Shown piece after piece: positions 61,553 to 64,000 of a stretch of 64,000 nucleotides of DNA; the stretch's first letter is position 1, and every line of letters begins with the position of its first letter. The stretch is from assembly GCF_030732985.1 (NCBI RefSeq), contig NZ_JASHJX010000004.1, positions 62,001 to 126,000 on the forward strand. The letters run 5' to 3'. Under the pieces are notes generated by a model. It ran no database searches. It saw nothing but the letters and a program-made list of their open reading frames with translations, and was not told the DNA's origin. The translations under genes were made by a program, and so were the position numbers. Source of the stretch: Nioella sp. MMSF_3534. Lineage in GTDB: Bacteria; Pseudomonadota; Alphaproteobacteria; Rhodobacterales; Rhodobacteraceae.

Positions 61553-62668
61553 ATGGGTAAGCAGGAGATTGGGATCGGTTTGGTCGGGTCCGGCTTCATG
61601 GGGCGCTGTCACGCCAATGCCTTCCGGGCCGTGGGCGGGCTTTTCGACCTGCCGCTGGACCCGAAGCTGAGCATTCTGGCGGACGCGACCGATGACCTCG
61701 CGCAGCGGGGCGCGGCGGCGCTTGGGTTCGCACGATCGACGTCCGACTGGCAGGCCCTTGTCGATGACCCCGAGGTCGGCATCGTGGCGATCACCGCGCC
61801 CAATGTGCTGCACGCGCCGATTGCGCTGGCGGCCATCGCGGCGGGCAAGACCGTCTATTGCGAAAAGCCGCTTTCGACCACCGCTGCCTCGGCGCTGGAG
61901 ATGACCAAGGCCGCCGAGGCCGCAGGTGTCACCACGCTGGTCGGCTTCAACTTCCTGCGCAACCCGATGATACGCTTGGCACGGGACATCATCGCAAGCG
62001 GAGAGATCGGCGAGGTCACCGGCTTTCGCGGGCGTCACGCGGAAAACTACATGGCCAGTCCCGACGCGCCGCATTCCTTCCGCACCGATCCGGCGGGTGG
62101 CGGGGCGCTGGCCGATATCGGCAGCCATATCACCTCCATGGCGCGATTCCTCATTGGCCCGATCAGCGAAGTGCAGGCCGATTGCCGGACGATCTTCCCT
62201 ACGCGCCCCGTTTCCCCGGGCAGCGCCGAACGCGCGCCCGTGAAGGTCGATGACATGACCCACGCCCTTCTGCGGTTTGAGAACGGCGCGGCGGGCAGCA
62301 TCGAGGCGAACTGGGCCGCCACCGCCCGCACGATGGACCTGTCATGGGAGATCACCGGCACAAAAGGCGCGCTCGCCTTCAGCCAGGAAAACATGAACGA
62401 GCTTCTGCTCTGGTCCGGTGCGGCGGGGCGCAGCGGTTACACCCGGATCGAATCCGGCCCCGCGCATCCGCCATATGGCGCGTTCTGCCCCGCGCCGGGC
62501 CATCACCTCGGCTTCAACGATCTCAAGGTCATCGAAGTGGCGGAGCTGATCGCGGCCCATGCGGGGCAGGGTACTTGCGGTCCCGATTTCCGCGAAGCCT
62601 ATGAGGTGCAACGCACCATCGAGGCGATGCAGGAAAGCGACCGGACGCGGGGTTGGGTCAGTCTCTGA
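61553..62668 (+). CDS. Gfo/Idh/MocA family dehydrogenase
   Basis: 371-residue NAD(P)-dependent dehydrogenase. Seen: GIGLVGSGFMGRCHANAFRA, the EKP motif CEKPLSTTAASALEM, LVGFNFLRNPMIRLARD and GALADIGSHITSMARFL. Operon position after the transporter suggests it acts on the imported sugar or cyclitol. Its end overlaps the converging HTH-SBP paralog by 11 bases. Confidence 0.92.
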   Translation: MGKQEIGIGLVGSGFMGRCHANAFRAVGGLFDLPLDPKLSILADATDDLAQRGAAALGFARSTSDWQALVDDPEVGIVAITAPNVLHAPIALAAIAAGKTVYCEKPLSTTAASALEMTKAAEAAGVTTLVGFNFLRNPMIRLARDIIASGEIGEVTGFRGRHAENYMASPDAPHSFRTDPAGGGALADIGSHITSMARFLIGPISEVQADCRTIFPTRPVSPGSAERAPVKVDDMTHALLRFENGAAGSIEANWAATARTMDLSWEITGTKGALAFSQENMNELLLWSGAAGRSGYTRIESGPAHPPYGAFCPAPGHHLGFNDLKVIEVAELIAAHAGQGTCGPDFREAYEVQRTIEAMQESDRTRGWVSL

Positions 62669-64000
62669 CAGCCTGATCCCGCACCATCGTCCTTTCACAT
62701 CTGGCCTGCGCATCGCGCAACGCGGCACCCGGCTTCTTGTTGCGCAGCAGCATCGTGTGAATCTCTTCGCCAAGAATACGCACCAACGTGTTGAGCTGGG
62801 GCACCGCAGGCCGCGGCCATGTCTGCAACTGGCCCGCACGGGCCAGCTTGTCCACCGTGGCAATGACCGGGCGGTCATGGGCGACGGCGGGGTCGTTGCA
62901 GACGCTGAAACGCGAACTGACAAGGCTGCCATTCTCGATATAAAGCTTGGTCGCAGCGGCTGACGTCAGGGTCTGCGCTGCCTGCTTGACCGCCGCGAAC
63001 CGGCTGTCCTTGAGGTTCGCGGGCAAACAGATATTCCACCCCCCAAGCGGCGCAATCGGGCGTTGGCCGGGGCCAGAGGGATGCGGCAGATACCCGGTCC
63101 GCCCACAGGCGGGCGAGGTCGGGTCGTTCTCGATGATCGGCAGGATCTGGGTGTAGCAATAGCCCATGGCCGCCTGTCCCTGAGCATAGCATTTGGCACG
63201 TTCATACCATGACATCTGCAAGACACTCGGGGGCGAATAGGTCAACAGCTCCACCAGAAACTCCGCAGCCTCCAGCGCCTTGGGCGCGGTCAGCATGGGG
63301 ACGAGGTGTTCAGGCCCCAGATCCTGCCCGCGAAACCCGTCCCCCATTGGCGGCAGGTTCAGCACCGGCTGGCCGAAATCGGCCATCAGCATCATGAAGG
63401 TGGTGCCCACGGGCGTCCCCCGCGCGCCGTTCCAGCAAATGCCGCTGCGGTCAATCTCGGGGCGGTGAAGGGCGCGGGCACAATCGAGCATTTCAGCCAG
63501 CGTCGCGGGTGGGGCCAGGCCGGCCTCTGCGAACAGGTCGCTGCGATAGATGAACAGCTCTGGCGTGGTCTGCACCGGAAGACCGTAGAGCGTTTCGCCC
63601 CGTAGCGCGGTGGACAGCGCCTCGGGATGGAAATCCATGTACTCAAGGGAACTTCCCGGCCCCATCTGGTCTATCGGCCGGATTGCCCCGGCGCGGATCA
63701 GCTCTTCCATCCAGCACAGGTCGCAGGTGACGATGTCATAGCGCGACACCGGCCGCGTCATGTCTTCGAGGATTTCCTCGTGCAGCCGGTCGATGGACAA
63801 CGCGCGCACCGAAAGCTCCACCCCGAAATGAAGCTCGAACTGGCGTTTGAGCTTCTGCATCGCCATGAAGGTGGCGTCGGCATGCAGCAGCACCCGCAAC
63901 CCGCCGGGAAGGTCCAGCTTTTCCGACAGAACCGGTAAAGGGGCAACAGCGGCAGAGGACAGGTAGGAGGCACCGAAGAAATAGTCGGTATCCTCCTCCA
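62658..64000 (-). CDS. Second HTH-SBP regulator paralog (5' end outside window)
   Basis: About 447 residues visible; the frame stays open to the right edge. It is paralogous to 55080-56783: DYFFGASYLSS matches EDFYFGGYYMAS, then VLLHADATFMAMQKLKRQFE, SRYDIVTCDLCWMEEL, YGLPVQTTPELFIYRSDLFA and LQTWPRPAVPQLNTLVRILG. A helix-turn-helix is expected beyond the window because the visible part starts after the point where it lies in the paralog; this is inferred, not seen. No signal peptide is visible in this part. Confidence 0.8.
   Translation of the reverse strand, partial: EEDTDYFFGASYLSSAAVAPLPVLSEKLDLPGGLRVLLHADATFMAMQKLKRQFELHFGVELSVRALSIDRLHEEILEDMTRPVSRYDIVTCDLCWMEELIRAGAIRPIDQMGPGSSLEYMDFHPEALSTALRGETLYGLPVQTTPELFIYRSDLFAEAGLAPPATLAEMLDCARALHRPEIDRSGICWNGARGTPVGTTFMMLMADFGQPVLNLPPMGDGFRGQDLGPEHLVPMLTAPKALEAAEFLVELLTYSPPSVLQMSWYERAKCYAQGQAAMGYCYTQILPIIENDPTSPACGRTGYLPHPSGPGQRPIAPLGGWNICLPANLKDSRFAAVKQAAQTLTSAAATKLYIENGSLVSSRFSVCNDPAVAHDRPVIATVDKLARAGQLQTWPRPAVPQLNTLVRILGEEIHTMLLRNKKPGAALRDAQARCERTMVRDQAVRD

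Noticed and set aside
60056-62263. 735-codon frame opposite the ribose-type ATPase and dehydrogenase
   Set aside because: Antisense shadow with His/Gln/Gly/Arg bias and no domain; both sense genes are unambiguous.
1-64000. tRNA, rRNA, prophage or insertion-sequence genes
   Set aside because: No cloverleaf, rRNA segment, transposase, integrase or phage structural gene was recognised in any gap or frame; small RNAs cannot be excluded by reading alone.

Overview
The window is high-GC chromosomal DNA from an alphaproteobacterium, most likely a marine-type member of the Rhodobacteraceae (Roseobacter group). The evidence is a RegB/PrrB redox sensor kinase with the quinone-site motif and the redox cysteine, the tsaE-amgK-murU-addB-addA-trxA block typical of Alphaproteobacteria, glnK-amtB, a Tat-dependent MlaC, and DmdA-like and alpha-hydroxy-acid oxidase genes. 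No rRNA, tRNA, CRISPR array, insertion sequence or prophage gene was seen. Most genes abut or overlap by 1-8 bases (ATGA junctions), so operons can be read directly.

Region by region. 1-12.1 kb: regB (5' end outside the window), a PAS protein, tsaE, amgK, murU, addB, addA and trxA, all rightward (redox sensing, tRNA t6A modification, cell-wall recycling, double-strand-break repair, thioredoxin). 12.2-17.9 kb: glnK-amtB leftward, a class A penicillin-binding protein rightward, mlaA-mlaC leftward. 18.0-21.1 kb: a type I secretion ABC transporter with an apparent one-base frameshift, and its HlyD partner. 21.3-24.4 kb: ridA, a glycerophosphodiesterase, a small membrane protein, a DUF482 acyltransferase and a pterin dehydratase. 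24.5-31.4 kb: a gamma-butyrobetaine-hydroxylase-like dioxygenase and a peroxiredoxin leftward, then ferredoxin reductase, rsmD, a HAD phosphatase, a zinc-ribbon protein and recQ rightward. 31.4-40.1 kb: yaaA, rhodanese, DUF4336, DUF1244, a tautomerase, N-formylglutamate amidohydrolase, pyruvate kinase with a palindromic operator, rpmI-rplT, an epimerase, GNAT, DUF1992 and sulfotransferase genes.

40.4-52.2 kb is an accessory catabolic block. A LysR regulator converges on a leftward run of about 10 kb: peptide-type ABC transporter (binding protein, two permeases, fused double ATPase), alpha-hydroxy-acid oxidase, ThDP enzyme, a transthyretin/5-hydroxyisourate-hydrolase-like protein with an altered C-terminus, and a DmdA/GcvT-type tetrahydrofolate-dependent demethylase. 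A peptidase E-like gene diverges from it. The gene content suggests import, oxidation, decarboxylation and demethylation of a methylated substrate that I cannot name.

52.3-64 kb is a second accessory block: a GMC oxidoreductase and an IolG-like dehydrogenase, a ribose-type ABC transporter (binding protein, two permeases, double ATPase), a second Gfo/Idh/MocA dehydrogenase, and two paralogous proteins with a cytoplasmic family-1 solute-binding domain. The complete paralog carries an N-terminal winged helix-turn-helix; the other runs off the window. They look like transcription factors that use a transporter-type binding protein as ligand sensor, and similar motifs recur in the divergent promoters of the block.

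Non-coding structure worth noting: a 180/182-base intergenic repeat present twice in opposite orientation, three back-to-back palindromes between yaaA and the rhodanese gene, an 11-base triplet repeat, and several clear terminators.
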